DNA from: Pedobacter punctiformis
GTDB taxonomy: Bacteria; Bacteroidota; Bacteroidia; Sphingobacteriales; Sphingobacteriaceae
Reading direction: 5' to 3'
Assembly: GCF_027213715.1 (NCBI RefSeq)
Contig: NZ_JAPWGM010000006.1
Coordinates: 62,001 to 126,000, forward strand
Length of the DNA stretch: 64,000 bases
Within the stretch, counting starts at the first letter, position 1. Each line of letters begins with the position of its first letter. The position numbers and the translations under genes are program-made. This document shows positions 46,735-55,101 of this stretch, piece by piece. The notes under the pieces are model-generated. The model saw only the letters and a list, made by a program, of their open reading frames with translations. It was not told the origin of the DNA and did no database searches.

Positions 46735-47646
46735 ATGAAAGAAGATAGCATAACAACGAAATTAAAGCCTGTAGCATTAGGCGTGGATATAGGTGGTTCT
46801 CATATAACAACGGGTATTGTAGATATAGAAGAGAAAAAACTGGTTGAAGGATCCATAAAAAGAGCGTTTATAGATTCTAACGGAACAGCTGAAAGTATTT
46901 TAGTAGGATGGTGTAAGGTAATCCAGGATTCTTTTAGCGGGCATGAAACGGCAGAAAAAACCATTGGAATTGCAATGCCGGGTCCCTTTAATTATGAAAA
47001 AGGGATCTCTTTGATTAAAGATCAGGATAAATTCAGGGCACTTTATGGGGTTAATATCAAAACAGAGTTGGCTTTGCGTTTAAATGTTCCTTCAGAAAAT
47101 ATCCATTTTATAAATGATGCAGCAGGTTTTTTACAGGGCGAAGTTTTTGCCGGGGCAGCTAAAGGAAATGCAAGCGTTATGGGTTTAACTTTAGGAACCG
47201 GACTGGGTTCTGCATTTTGTTTGGATTATAAAGCAACCGATGCCGCCTTATGGAACTCTGAGTTTTTAAATGGCATTGCCGAAGATTATTTATCAACCGG
47301 CTGGTTTGTAAAACGTTATCAGCAGCTTACCAACAAAACGCTGTCGGGCGTAAAAGAACTTGTTGAACTGATTGATACAGACCACATCGCAACCCGGATT
47401 TTTATGGAGTTTGGAAATAACCTGGCTAAATTTTTAATTCCCATCATTCAAAAATATAAAATTGAAGTCGTGATTTTTGGCGGAAATATTACCCAGGCTT
47501 TCAGCGAATTTTCTCCGGAGTTAATTGCAACTTTAAAAGGAAACCAAATCAATACGGCCATTAAAATATCAGAGTTAAAAGAAAATGCAGCATTAATTGG
47601 AGCAGCCAGCTGTGGAGATTTAAGTCTGTTAAAAAACAACGCTTAA
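46735..47646 (+). CDS. ROK-family sugar kinase
   Basis: ROK kinases phosphorylate hexoses such as glucose, mannose or N-acetylmannosamine in the cytoplasm. The 303-residue protein has the phosphate loop ALGVDIGGSH (14-23), GIAMPGPFNYEKG, the catalytic-aspartate segment FINDAAGFLQGE (Asp 128), and LTLGTGLGSA (151-160). The zinc-binding CxCGxxGCxE motif found in most ROK proteins is absent; the corresponding stretch reads WNSEFLNGIAEDYLS. There is no HTH, so it is a kinase and not a repressor. It opens the third LacI-linked unit, with a metallopeptidase and a GH92 gene, so mannose or a mannose derivative is the likely substrate. Confidence 0.88.
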   Translation: MKEDSITTKLKPVALGVDIGGSHITTGIVDIEEKKLVEGSIKRAFIDSNGTAESILVGWCKVIQDSFSGHETAEKTIGIAMPGPFNYEKGISLIKDQDKFRALYGVNIKTELALRLNVPSENIHFINDAAGFLQGEVFAGAAKGNASVMGLTLGTGLGSAFCLDYKATDAALWNSEFLNGIAEDYLSTGWFVKRYQQLTNKTLSGVKELVELIDTDHIATRIFMEFGNNLAKFLIPIIQKYKIEVVIFGGNITQAFSEFSPELIATLKGNQINTAIKISELKENAALIGAASCGDLSLLKNNA

Positions 47647-47674
47647 TTATTAATCAATTCCTAAAAATAATCAA

Positions 47675-48343
47675 ATGAAAAAAATAGTTTTATTAAGCAT
47701 TTTAGCCCTGCTAATTAGTCCGTTTACAAACTTAAAAGCACAGGAAACCATTAAAAAGAATGGTTATACCTTAACCTTTGAAAGTAATTTTGATGCACTT
47801 AATCCGCAGCTAAAGAAAAGATTAATGGAAACCTTTTTTATAGTTTATCCTAAATTAGCAAAAGAATATAATCCTAAAACACTTAAAGCGGTTAAGTTTT
47901 TTGTAGACACAGCTTATAAAGGTGTTGCGGCTACAAGCGACGGAAAAGTTACTTTTAGTTCCATTTGGATGGTTAAACACCCTGAAGATATTGATGTGGT
48001 TACGCACGAAGTGATGCATATTGTACAGGATTATGGAAATAGTGTAGGCCCGGGTTGGTTAACCGAAGGAATTGCAGATTATGCCCGTTATAAATTTGGT
48101 GTAGATAATGAAGGCGCCAAATGGGCTTTGCCGGCATTAAAACCAGAACACAGTTACAAAAATAGCTACCGCATTACAGCAAGATTTTTTGCATGGATAG
48201 AAAAAAATGTAAAGGCAGGAACGATAAAAACGGTAGATGCATCTTTGAGAGATCATAGCTATACCAATGAAATCTGGACCAAACTAACCGGAAAAGATTT
48301 AGATGCACTTTGGGCAGATTATGTTAAAAATCCGGCACTGTAA
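47675..48343 (+). CDS. Exported basic-secretory-protein-type metallopeptidase
   Basis: This 222-residue protein has a signal peptide (MKKIVLLSILALLISPFTNLKAQ). It carries the gluzincin-type motif HEVMH (His 111, Glu 112, His 115) and a third-ligand glutamate in WLTEGIADY (Glu 131), the pattern of the basic secretory protein family first seen in plants. The helix after it (YKNSYRITARFFAWIEK) is also characteristic. It lies 28 bp after the ROK gene and 51 bp before GH92, in the same unit. A protease beside alpha-mannosidases could open glycoproteins for the glycosidases; that role is inference. Confidence 0.87.
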   Translation: MKKIVLLSILALLISPFTNLKAQETIKKNGYTLTFESNFDALNPQLKKRLMETFFIVYPKLAKEYNPKTLKAVKFFVDTAYKGVAATSDGKVTFSSIWMVKHPEDIDVVTHEVMHIVQDYGNSVGPGWLTEGIADYARYKFGVDNEGAKWALPALKPEHSYKNSYRITARFFAWIEKNVKAGTIKTVDASLRDHSYTNEIWTKLTGKDLDALWADYVKNPAL

Positions 48344-48394
48344 TCAAGCGTAAAACAAATAAAACCGAATACAACTGAAAACAAAATTATATAG

Positions 48395-50683
48395 ATGAAA
48401 AAGTTATTTATCGCCTTACTCAGTTTTGCAGCGTCAACCAGCTTTGCACAAAACGTAGGCAAAATTACCGATCCGGTTGAGTGGATTAATCCTTTAATGG
48501 GGTCGCAATCTAAGCCCGATTTATCCAATGGTAATACCTACCCGGCAATTGGTTTGCCCTGGGGAATGAATATGTGGACACCACAAACCGGAAAAATGGG
48601 TGACGGATGGGCTTATACTTATGACGCAGACAAAATCCGCGGATTTAAGCAAACACATCAGCCTTCTCCATGGATGAATGATTATGGTGCATTTGCAATT
48701 ATGCCAGGCACCGGAAAAATAAAAATTGCCGATGATGAACGTGCGAGTTGGTTCAGCCATAAAGCTGAGATTTCCAAACCCTATTATTACAGTGTTTATT
48801 TGGCTGATGCCGATGTAACAACGGAAATTACACCAACTGAAAGAGCTGCTCAATTTAGGTTTACCTTCCCTAAAACAGATAGTGCTTTTGTTGTTGTAGA
48901 TGCTCAAAATAAAGGTTCATACATTAAAATTCTTCCTAAAGAGCGTAAAATTATAGGTTATACCACCAAATACGCACGTGGCCCCTTGCCTAAGAATTTT
49001 AAAAACTACTTTGTCATTTATTTTGATAAAGATTTTACACTGGCTAAAACCTGGAGCGGTAAAAAATTAAATAACCAGGATTTAGAACTGGAAAGCGACC
49101 ACAGTGGAGCTGTTATTGGGTTTAAAACTGCAAAAGGCGAAAAAGTTTCAGCTAAAGTTGCTTCTTCATTTATCAGTTTTGAACAGGCTGATTTAAACTT
49201 AAAAAGAGAATTGGCCGGCGATGGTTTCGATGCTACAAAAGCTAAAGCCAAAGCAACCTGGAACAAAACTTTAAGCCGTATTTCGGTTGAGGGTGGAACG
49301 ATTGATCAGATGCGCACTTTTTATTCTTGCATGTACCGCACGTTATTCTTCCCTAATAAACTTTACGAAGTAGATGCTAAAAACCAGGTTGTACACTGGA
49401 GCCCGTATACTGGCGAGATTAAACCCGGTTATATGTTTGCAGGTACAGGTTTTTGGGATACTTTCAGAGCACTTTATCCATTCTTAAATTTAGTTTATCC
49501 TTCTATTAACAAAGAAATGCAGGAAGGCTTAATTAACGACTATAAAGAAGGCGGATGGTTGCCTGAATGGAGCAGCCCGGGTTATGCAAATATTATGGTG
49601 GGTAATAATTCGGCTTCGGTTGTGTCAGATGCCTATATAAAAGGCCTCCGTGGTTACGATATCAATACTTTATGGGACGCTTTAAAACATGGTGCAAATA
49701 ACGAAGGACCTATTGAAGCGGTAGGGCGTAATGGTGCAAAATATTACAACGAATTGGGTTATGTGCCATTTGATGTTAAAATCAGTGAAAATGCAGCTAA
49801 AACTTTAGAGTATTCTTATGACGATTTTACCATTTATCAATTGGGAAGAGCTTTAAATAAACCAGCTTCAGAAATTGAAATTTATAAGAAAAGGGCAATG
49901 AATTACAAAAACCTTTTCGATCCGGCTTCGGGTTTAATGAGAGGTAAAAATGCTGATGGAACTTTCCAAAGCCCTTTTAGTCCGTTTAAATGGGGTGGAG
50001 CATTTACCGAAGGAAACAGCTGGCATTATACCTGGTCGGTGTTTCAGGATGTTGATGGTTTAGCCAAACTGATGGGTGGTCATGATAAATTTGTAAACAA
50101 ACTGGATTCGGTTTTCTCTATGCCGCCAATATTTGACGAAAGCGCTTATGGCGGTGTAATTCACGAAATCCGGGAGATGCAAATTGCCAATATGGGCCAG
50201 TATGCACATGGAAATCAGCCTATTCAGCACATGATTTATTTATACAACTATGGCGGTGCACCTTATAAAACTCAGTATTGGGTTAGAGAAACTATGGATA
50301 GAATGTATAAAGCCACTCCGGATGGTTACTGTGGGGATGAAGATAATGGACAAACCTCAGCCTGGTACGTATTTTCAGCAATGGGCTTTTACCCGGTTAC
50401 CCCAGCGGTAGATCAGTATGTTTTAGGTGCTCCATTATTTAAGAAAGTAACGCTAAATTTAGAAAACGGTAAAACAGTTGTGATTAATGCGGCAGAAAAT
50501 AGCAGCGATAACCGCTATGTTGAGTCTTTACAGCTGAATGGAAAACCATATTCTAAAAACTGGATCAGCCATAGCGGATTACAAAAAGGAGCAGTTTTGA
50601 ATTTTGGTATGACATCGACTCCAAATAAACAAAGAGGTTCTAATCCTGCAGATTTTCCTTATTCTCTCTCAACGGAGAAATAA
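48395..50683 (+). CDS. GH92 alpha-mannosidase (second copy)
   Basis: This 762-residue exported enzyme has the signal peptide MKKLFIALLSFAASTSFAQ. Family features: GNTYPAIGLPWGMNMWTPQTG, IRGFKQTHQPSPWMNDYGAFAIMP, GYMFAGTGFWDTFRALYP, WGGAFTEGNSWHYTW with probable acid Glu 539, GNQPIQHMIYLYNY, and CGDEDNGQTSAWYVFSAMGFYPV with Asp 648 and Asp 650. It is clearly related to the copy at 44233 and shares the GNQP subgroup motif, but the two differ throughout, so this is an old duplication with probable division of labour. It ends the ROK-peptidase-GH92 unit and is followed by a terminator. Confidence 0.95.
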   Translation: MKKLFIALLSFAASTSFAQNVGKITDPVEWINPLMGSQSKPDLSNGNTYPAIGLPWGMNMWTPQTGKMGDGWAYTYDADKIRGFKQTHQPSPWMNDYGAFAIMPGTGKIKIADDERASWFSHKAEISKPYYYSVYLADADVTTEITPTERAAQFRFTFPKTDSAFVVVDAQNKGSYIKILPKERKIIGYTTKYARGPLPKNFKNYFVIYFDKDFTLAKTWSGKKLNNQDLELESDHSGAVIGFKTAKGEKVSAKVASSFISFEQADLNLKRELAGDGFDATKAKAKATWNKTLSRISVEGGTIDQMRTFYSCMYRTLFFPNKLYEVDAKNQVVHWSPYTGEIKPGYMFAGTGFWDTFRALYPFLNLVYPSINKEMQEGLINDYKEGGWLPEWSSPGYANIMVGNNSASVVSDAYIKGLRGYDINTLWDALKHGANNEGPIEAVGRNGAKYYNELGYVPFDVKISENAAKTLEYSYDDFTIYQLGRALNKPASEIEIYKKRAMNYKNLFDPASGLMRGKNADGTFQSPFSPFKWGGAFTEGNSWHYTWSVFQDVDGLAKLMGGHDKFVNKLDSVFSMPPIFDESAYGGVIHEIREMQIANMGQYAHGNQPIQHMIYLYNYGGAPYKTQYWVRETMDRMYKATPDGYCGDEDNGQTSAWYVFSAMGFYPVTPAVDQYVLGAPLFKKVTLNLENGKTVVINAAENSSDNRYVESLQLNGKPYSKNWISHSGLQKGAVLNFGMTSTPNKQRGSNPADFPYSLSTEK

Positions 50684-50698
50684 AAAAACTATAAAAAA

Positions 50699-50732
50699 GA
50701 AAAAAGTCCTGATTTTCGTCAGGACTTTTTTT
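50699..50732 (+). terminator. Terminator of sugar locus B
   Basis: AAAAAGTCCTGA, loop TTTTCG, TCAGGACTTTTTTT. A perfect stem with T-run, 15 bp after the GH92 stop. Confidence 0.92.
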
Positions 50733-50749
50733 ATGCTTAAAATTTGAGC

Positions 50750-50860
50750 AAAAAGAAATGGGGATTCCACTAGTGCAGAATCCCCATCATCTAAATTAAC
50801 GCTCTCAGATATATAAACGATATAACCAGGATTTATTGTACGACAGATAAATTTTTTTAA
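50750..50860. repeat. Intergenic hairpin repeat, copy 1
   Basis: It aligns without gaps to 52360-52470 (offset 1610 bp). It begins AAAAAGAAA, carries a 10-bp perfect hairpin (50758-50787, ATGGGGATTC / GAATCCCCAT), then the shared block TCATCTAAATTAACGCTCTC, then ATATAAACG and a T-rich tail. It lies between a terminator and the rpiA gene. Confidence 0.8.
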
Positions 50861-50918
50861 TAAAACATATTTTCTTTTCCATTACAGGCAAGGGAATTTC
50901 TTTTTCTATTTTTACTTT

Positions 50919-51614
50919 ATGGAAGTCACGGATCAAAATCAACAGGATGCTGAAAAATTACTAGCTGCAAAAGAAGCCATAAAATTTGTAAAAGATGGTG
51001 ATGTGGTTGGGCTGGGTACTGGTACAACCACTACATTTGCCATAAAAGAACTGGGCAAAAAAGTAGCCGCAGGTTTAAAAATAACTGCCGCTTCAAGTTC
51101 GGTGCGGTCAGAAGAGCTGGCTAAATCTTTAGGCATACAAATTCTTGATCTGGGAACTTTGTCCTCTATCGATATCAGCATTGATGGGGCCGACGAATTT
51201 ACCGATACCCTTAATCTGATTAAAGGTGGCGGTGGTGCTTTATTCAGAGAGAAAATTATTGCTTCACTGAGCAAAAATTCGATCATCATTACAGATGCCT
51301 CAAAACAAGTTGAAAAATTGGGTGCTTTTACAGTTCCTGTTGAAGTTTTCCCTTTAGCATTGCGATATGTTGCCGATCAGCTGATTAAGTTGGGAGGTAA
51401 AGGGATTTTAAGAAAAAAAGAAGGTGAAGTTTTGATTACAGACAATGGTAATTACATTATTGATGCTGATTTCGGTTTAATCGATGACCCTGAAAAACTG
51501 GCTACAGATTTAAATCAGATAACAGGTTTACTTGCTCATGGTTTATTTATCGGGCTTACCTCGAAAGTGATTATGGCCAAAGGCAGTGAGATTGTAAGTT
51601 TTGATAAGAAATAA
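50919..51614 (+). CDS. rpiA: Ribose-5-phosphate isomerase A
   Basis: RpiA interconverts ribose 5-phosphate and ribulose 5-phosphate in the pentose phosphate pathway. The 231-residue length is standard. Motifs: GLGTGTTTTFAIKEL (31-45) for phosphate binding, the catalytic DGADE (89-93), and KGGGGALFREK (102-112). Cytoplasmic. The gene stands alone, with the hairpin repeat upstream; a possible -7 element (TATTTTTA, 50907-50914) is very close to the ATG and has no good -33 partner. Confidence 0.97.
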   Translation: MEVTDQNQQDAEKLLAAKEAIKFVKDGDVVGLGTGTTTTFAIKELGKKVAAGLKITAASSSVRSEELAKSLGIQILDLGTLSSIDISIDGADEFTDTLNLIKGGGGALFREKIIASLSKNSIIITDASKQVEKLGAFTVPVEVFPLALRYVADQLIKLGGKGILRKKEGEVLITDNGNYIIDADFGLIDDPEKLATDLNQITGLLAHGLFIGLTSKVIMAKGSEIVSFDKK

Positions 51615-51869
51615 AGTAAAAAGCCTAAAGACAAGAGTTAGAATGCCTGATAAGATTTGTACCTCATTGAAATAAATTTCTTAGGTGGAGTACGATATAG
51701 GAAGAATGCGTAATGAAGAGTTATTTCACCGGTATTTTGAACATTTCAATAAAAACAAAATATTTTAACCGCCATTTTAATTCCATTTACCGACAATTTA
51801 TATTCGTTTAAAGAAAAGCCATAGACTGGTGTTCATCTGCGTGATACATTTGAATAAAAAAACAAAGTC

Positions 51870-52259
51870 ATGGAAACTTCAATCAAAAAAAATAGCACAG
51901 ATAAGCAGTTAGGTTTAGGCATTTTAATCTTAGTTATTGGAGCCGCATTTTTACTTAGAAATATCGGCCTGGATATTCCGCACTGGGTATTTAGCTGGCA
52001 TACTATAATGCTTGGCGCCGGGTTATGGATCGGGTATCGTAAAAATTATCAGGGAAGTGGCTGGCTGGCCTTAACCATTATTGGAGCTGTATTTACTCTA
52101 AATGACATCACCCTTTTTGATTTTGCCTTGTCTAAAATTACGACTGCAATTATTTTAATCGGTTTAGGTTTATATATAATCATTAAGCCTAAAAGAAATA
52201 AAAATTTTGATGATTATTTCAAAAATACAAATCAGGAAGCGTCAGAAATAAAAAGTTAA
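51870..52259 (+). CDS. Small membrane protein, DUF5668/LiaI-like
   Basis: This 129-residue protein contains about four hydrophobic helices (LGLGILILVIGAAFLLRNIGL, WHTIMLGAGLWIGY, WLALTIIGAVFTL, TTAIILIGLGLYIII) and a charged tail. The pattern GxxILxxGxxxLLRNxG...WP-type is that of DUF5668/LiaI-LiaF transmembrane regions, which occur in envelope-stress systems. No partner gene is nearby and the function here is unknown. A hairpin terminator follows at 52285-52317. Confidence 0.75.
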   Translation: METSIKKNSTDKQLGLGILILVIGAAFLLRNIGLDIPHWVFSWHTIMLGAGLWIGYRKNYQGSGWLALTIIGAVFTLNDITLFDFALSKITTAIILIGLGLYIIIKPKRNKNFDDYFKNTNQEASEIKS

Positions 52260-52284
52260 AATCCTCAACTCCATCATATAACTG

Positions 52285-52317
52285 AAAAGGGACATTTTTG
52301 AATTGTCCCTTTTTTTG
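52285..52317 (+). terminator. Terminator after the DUF5668 gene
   Basis: AAAAGGGACA, a short loop, TGTCCCTTTTTTT: a strong stem with T-run, 26 bp after the stop codon. Confidence 0.9.
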
Positions 52318-52359
52318 TGAATTATAAAGTAAAAAGAAATGACGTTCCAGGAAATCTGT

Positions 52360-52470
52360 AAAAAGAAACGGGGACGTCGCCGAAGCAGCATCCCCGTCAT
52401 CTAAATTAACGCTCTCGGTAATATAAACGCTCATTTTAAGAATTATTGTGTAGCACCTTTATTTTTTTTA
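52360..52470. repeat. Intergenic hairpin repeat, copy 2
   Basis: Ungapped match to 50750-50860. The 30-base hairpin (52368-52397) has the outer stem ACGGGGA/TCCCCGT; compared with copy 1 the second pair is C:G instead of T:A, a compensatory change. The shared block TCATCTAAATTAACGCTCTC follows. It again lies between a terminator and the next plus-strand gene. Confidence 0.8.
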
Positions 52471-52546
52471 AAAAAAATATAATCTTCTGTTTTCTGTCAG
52501 TCATTAACTTGTCGCAAAACACCCCTTCAATTGTCTTTAATACACA

Positions 52547-52577
52547 TTACACTTATCCGTTTCGCTTGCTAAGTTTG
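52547..52577 (+). promoter_or_regulatory. Possible promoter of the VOC gene
   Basis: TAAGTTTG (52570-52577) matches TAnnTTTG exactly; TTA, one base from TTG, lies 20 bp upstream (52547-52549). Confidence 0.45.
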
Positions 52578-52611
52578 TGTTAGTTAATTGATCACCTAAA
52601 ATATAGAAAAC

Positions 52612-53019
52612 ATGGCTACTAAAATTTTTGTCAATCTACCGGTAAAGGATTTAAATAAATCCGTTGAATTTTTCACCAAACTCGGTTATACTTTTAATCC
52701 ACAATTTACAGATGAGAACGCAACTTGTATGATCATCAGCGAAGAAAATTTTGTGATGCTTATTGTTGAACCTTTTTTTAAAACATTTATTAAAAAAGAA
52801 ATTTGCGATTCGACGAAAAGTACGGAATCCTTAATTGCATTATCGGCAGAGAGTAAAGAAGAAGTACAGGAAATAGTCCGTAAAGCAATGGCCGCAGGCG
52901 CCAAAAAAAATATAGATCCGCAAGATCATGGCTTTATGTACGAAGAGAGCTTTCAGGATTTGGATGGGCACATCTGGTCTTACTTTTATATGGATATGTC
53001 AGCTATGCCACAGCAATAA
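52612..53019 (+). CDS. VOC-family (glyoxalase/dioxygenase-like) protein
   Basis: This 135-residue cytoplasmic protein has the paired beta-alpha-beta-beta-beta layout of the VOC superfamily: KIFVNLPVKDLNKSVEFFTKLGY at the start and ESFQDLDGHIWSYFYMDM at the end, with AAGAKKNIDPQDHGFMYE between. Close relatives are annotated as glyoxalase/bleomycin resistance proteins but mostly have no known reaction. The next gene (DHFR-like) begins 32 bp later and is probably co-transcribed. Confidence 0.85.
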   Translation: MATKIFVNLPVKDLNKSVEFFTKLGYTFNPQFTDENATCMIISEENFVMLIVEPFFKTFIKKEICDSTKSTESLIALSAESKEEVQEIVRKAMAAGAKKNIDPQDHGFMYEESFQDLDGHIWSYFYMDMSAMPQQ

Positions 53020-53051
53020 ATTTTGCAAAATCCCCATTTAACCTATGAACA

Positions 53052-53609
53052 ATGAGAAAATTAAAGTTACAAATACAAACGTCTATAGATGGGTTTGTTT
53101 CAGGTACACTGGGCGAAATGGATTGGGTGATGGGGGATTGGTGTGCTGATCTTAACCAATTTGCAAAGGATCTAACCGATCCTGTGGATACCATTATTTT
53201 AGGTCGAAATCTTGCTGAAAAGCTTATTCCTGAATGGATTAAAACAGCAAATAGGCGTAAAAAAGACGATTTTGCAAAGAAAATGGCAAATACAACCAAA
53301 ATTGTTTTTTCCAGAAATCCGGATCAATCTCTTTGGGAAAACACCAGCACGGCTAATAACCTTGTTGAAGAAATAAAAATGTTAAAACAGGCAAGTGGTG
53401 GAGATATGATTGTATATGGGGGTGGTCAGTTTGTTTCGGCACTGATAGAAAATGGATTACTGGATGAAATACATCTTTTTGTTAATCCAGCAGTTCTTGG
53501 AAGAGGGAAAACCATTTTTAAAAATAAAGCCTGTTTAAGTCTCATTGGTACTTATACTTTTAACTGTGGTATTGTTGTGCTGACTTACGAACCTTTAAGA
53601 AATGAATAA
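53052..53609 (+). CDS. Dihydrofolate reductase-like (RibD C-terminal domain) protein
   Basis: This 185-residue protein has the RibD_C/DHFR-like fold: RKLKLQIQTSIDGFVSG at the N-terminus, VDTIILGRNLAEKLIPEW, and YGGGQFVSALIENGLLDEIHLFVNPAVLGRGK near the C-terminus. Such stand-alone proteins bind NADPH and their substrates are usually unknown; it is unlikely to be the housekeeping folA. It follows the VOC gene closely. Confidence 0.88.
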   Translation: MRKLKLQIQTSIDGFVSGTLGEMDWVMGDWCADLNQFAKDLTDPVDTIILGRNLAEKLIPEWIKTANRRKKDDFAKKMANTTKIVFSRNPDQSLWENTSTANNLVEEIKMLKQASGGDMIVYGGGQFVSALIENGLLDEIHLFVNPAVLGRGKTIFKNKACLSLIGTYTFNCGIVVLTYEPLRNE

Positions 53610-53702
53610 AAACTAAAAGATTAGTTTATTTTAATCAGATTCAGAATCAAATATTATTAACTTTGATATATTGTACTTAACCAAACAATACATTCTGAAT
53701 AC

Positions 53703-55022
53703 ATGAAAAAAAGTATTTTATTCGTAGCAGCCTTATTTTTATTTACAACAACGGCCTTTTCGCAAAACGTTATAAACCTGTTTAACAGTGCCAATCAATT
53801 TTTTACTTTAATGCAGGAGGGGAAATTTCCGGAAGCACACAATTATTTTGATGAAAGTGTAAAAACTAAAATTACACAGGAGGCATTGCAAAAACTTTGG
53901 ACTGATTTAAATGCCAAGCTAGGTAAGGCCGATACTTTCGATGCCATTCAGAGTAAAGTTCAGGGCGAATATTTTACAGTAACTGTTGAAGGTAAATTTG
54001 AAAATGGAAGTCAGAACTTTATATTGGGTTTTAATAAAGCTGAAAAAATTGTAGGTCTTTTTCTGACGCCGGCTCAGGGTGCCAAGGCATATTTAAAACC
54101 TGCTTATGCAGATACCAATCTTTATGCAGAAAAATCTGTGTACCTGAATACACCGGGGCATCAGCTTGCTGCGATAGTTACAACGCCAAAAAACGTTAAA
54201 AACTTTCCGGTAGTTGTTTTTGTTCACGGTTCCGGTCCCGGCGATATGGATGAAACTGTTGGCCCAAATAAACCTTTTAAAGATATTGCAGCAGGGCTGG
54301 CTGCAAAAGGAATTGGATCAGTAAGGTATGTAAAAAGAACACTGGTATATCCGAATGATTTTGCAAAGGTTTTTACGGTAAAAGAGGAAGTATTAGACGA
54401 TGCAACGGCTGCAATTGCAATGGCTAAAACCGTTTCTGGCGCTGATCAAAAAAATATTTATTTATTCGGCCATAGTTTAGGTGGAATGCTTGCACCAAGA
54501 ATTGCAGCTTTAACCCCGGATTTGGCTGGTGTAATTTTAGCCGCCGCACCAGCAAGAAAATTGACGGATATTATTCTGGACCAAAATAAATACATGTTCG
54601 AGCTATCGAAAGATACAACTGAAGCAAACCGGAAAAATTTGGCAGATGCAATAACCCAAATTGAAAAAAGCCGGATTACCCAACTTGGCGCAATTAAACC
54701 AGATTCTATTGTTTTAGGTTTGCCTGCAGCATATTGGTCTGATTTAAATAATTACGATCAGGTTGCGGCTGCGAAAAAAATGAGCAAAACCAGGATATTT
54801 GTGGTTCAGGGTGGAAATGATTTTCAGATTGGTCAAACCGATTATAATTTATGGAACGAAGCCTTAGGTAAAAAGAAAAATGGAAGACTTAAATTATATC
54901 CGGAATTGAATCATTTATTCAGTCCTCAAACTGAAAAAGGCAGTACTGCTCAATATCAGGTTGCGGTAAGTGTATCAGAAACGCTGATTAATGATATTGC
55001 TGCATGGATTAAGGCTAAATAG
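53703..55022 (+). CDS. Exported alpha/beta hydrolase with N-terminal DUF3887-like domain
   Basis: This 439-residue protein has a signal peptide (MKKSILFVAALFLFTTTAFSQ). Residues about 25-125 resemble DUF3887 (FFTLMQEGKFPEAHNYFDESVKTKIT...LWTDLNAKLGKADTF). The alpha/beta hydrolase domain starts near 150 with VVVFVHGSGPGDMDETVGPNKPFKDIA, and has the nucleophile elbow GHSLGG with Ser 258; QGGNDFQI and ELNHLF supply candidate Asp and His. The domain pairing is common in Bacteroidota and is probably an esterase or lipase-like peptidase; substrate unknown. Monocistronic, with a hairpin after it. Confidence 0.88.
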   Translation: MKKSILFVAALFLFTTTAFSQNVINLFNSANQFFTLMQEGKFPEAHNYFDESVKTKITQEALQKLWTDLNAKLGKADTFDAIQSKVQGEYFTVTVEGKFENGSQNFILGFNKAEKIVGLFLTPAQGAKAYLKPAYADTNLYAEKSVYLNTPGHQLAAIVTTPKNVKNFPVVVFVHGSGPGDMDETVGPNKPFKDIAAGLAAKGIGSVRYVKRTLVYPNDFAKVFTVKEEVLDDATAAIAMAKTVSGADQKNIYLFGHSLGGMLAPRIAALTPDLAGVILAAAPARKLTDIILDQNKYMFELSKDTTEANRKNLADAITQIEKSRITQLGAIKPDSIVLGLPAAYWSDLNNYDQVAAAKKMSKTRIFVVQGGNDFQIGQTDYNLWNEALGKKKNGRLKLYPELNHLFSPQTEKGSTAQYQVAVSVSETLINDIAAWIKAK

Positions 55023-55051
55023 AAATTGCCTTTAACGATAAGTTTTAAAAG

Positions 55052-55078
55052 AAGAGCTGGTTTAACCGGCTCTTTTTG
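55052..55078. terminator. Bidirectional terminator at 55.06 kb
   Basis: AAGAGC-T-GGT, loop TTA, ACC-G-GCTCTT followed by T; preceded by A-rich sequence, so it can serve the convergent hydrolase and yjbQ genes. Confidence 0.8.
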
Positions 55079-55101
55079 TTTGAGATAAAAATGGGTTCAG
55101 A

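Noticed and set aside
48521..48907. 128-codon minus-strand reading frame inside GH92
   Set aside because: Antisense shadow of a well-supported gene; odd composition rich in Ser, Ile and His.
50939..51289. 116-codon minus-strand reading frame inside rpiA
   Set aside because: Antisense shadow of a clear rpiA gene.
51615..51869. Possible small gene between rpiA and the DUF5668 gene
   Set aside because: Only short frames of about 20 codons, no recognisable product and no clear start signal.
52219..52434. 71-codon minus-strand reading frame over hairpin repeat copy 2
   Set aside because: It starts MSVYITESVNLDD within the repeat, but copy 1 has no nearby start codon in the same frame and the frame runs through a terminator and into the DUF5668 gene. 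Kept only as an alternative within the repeat finding.
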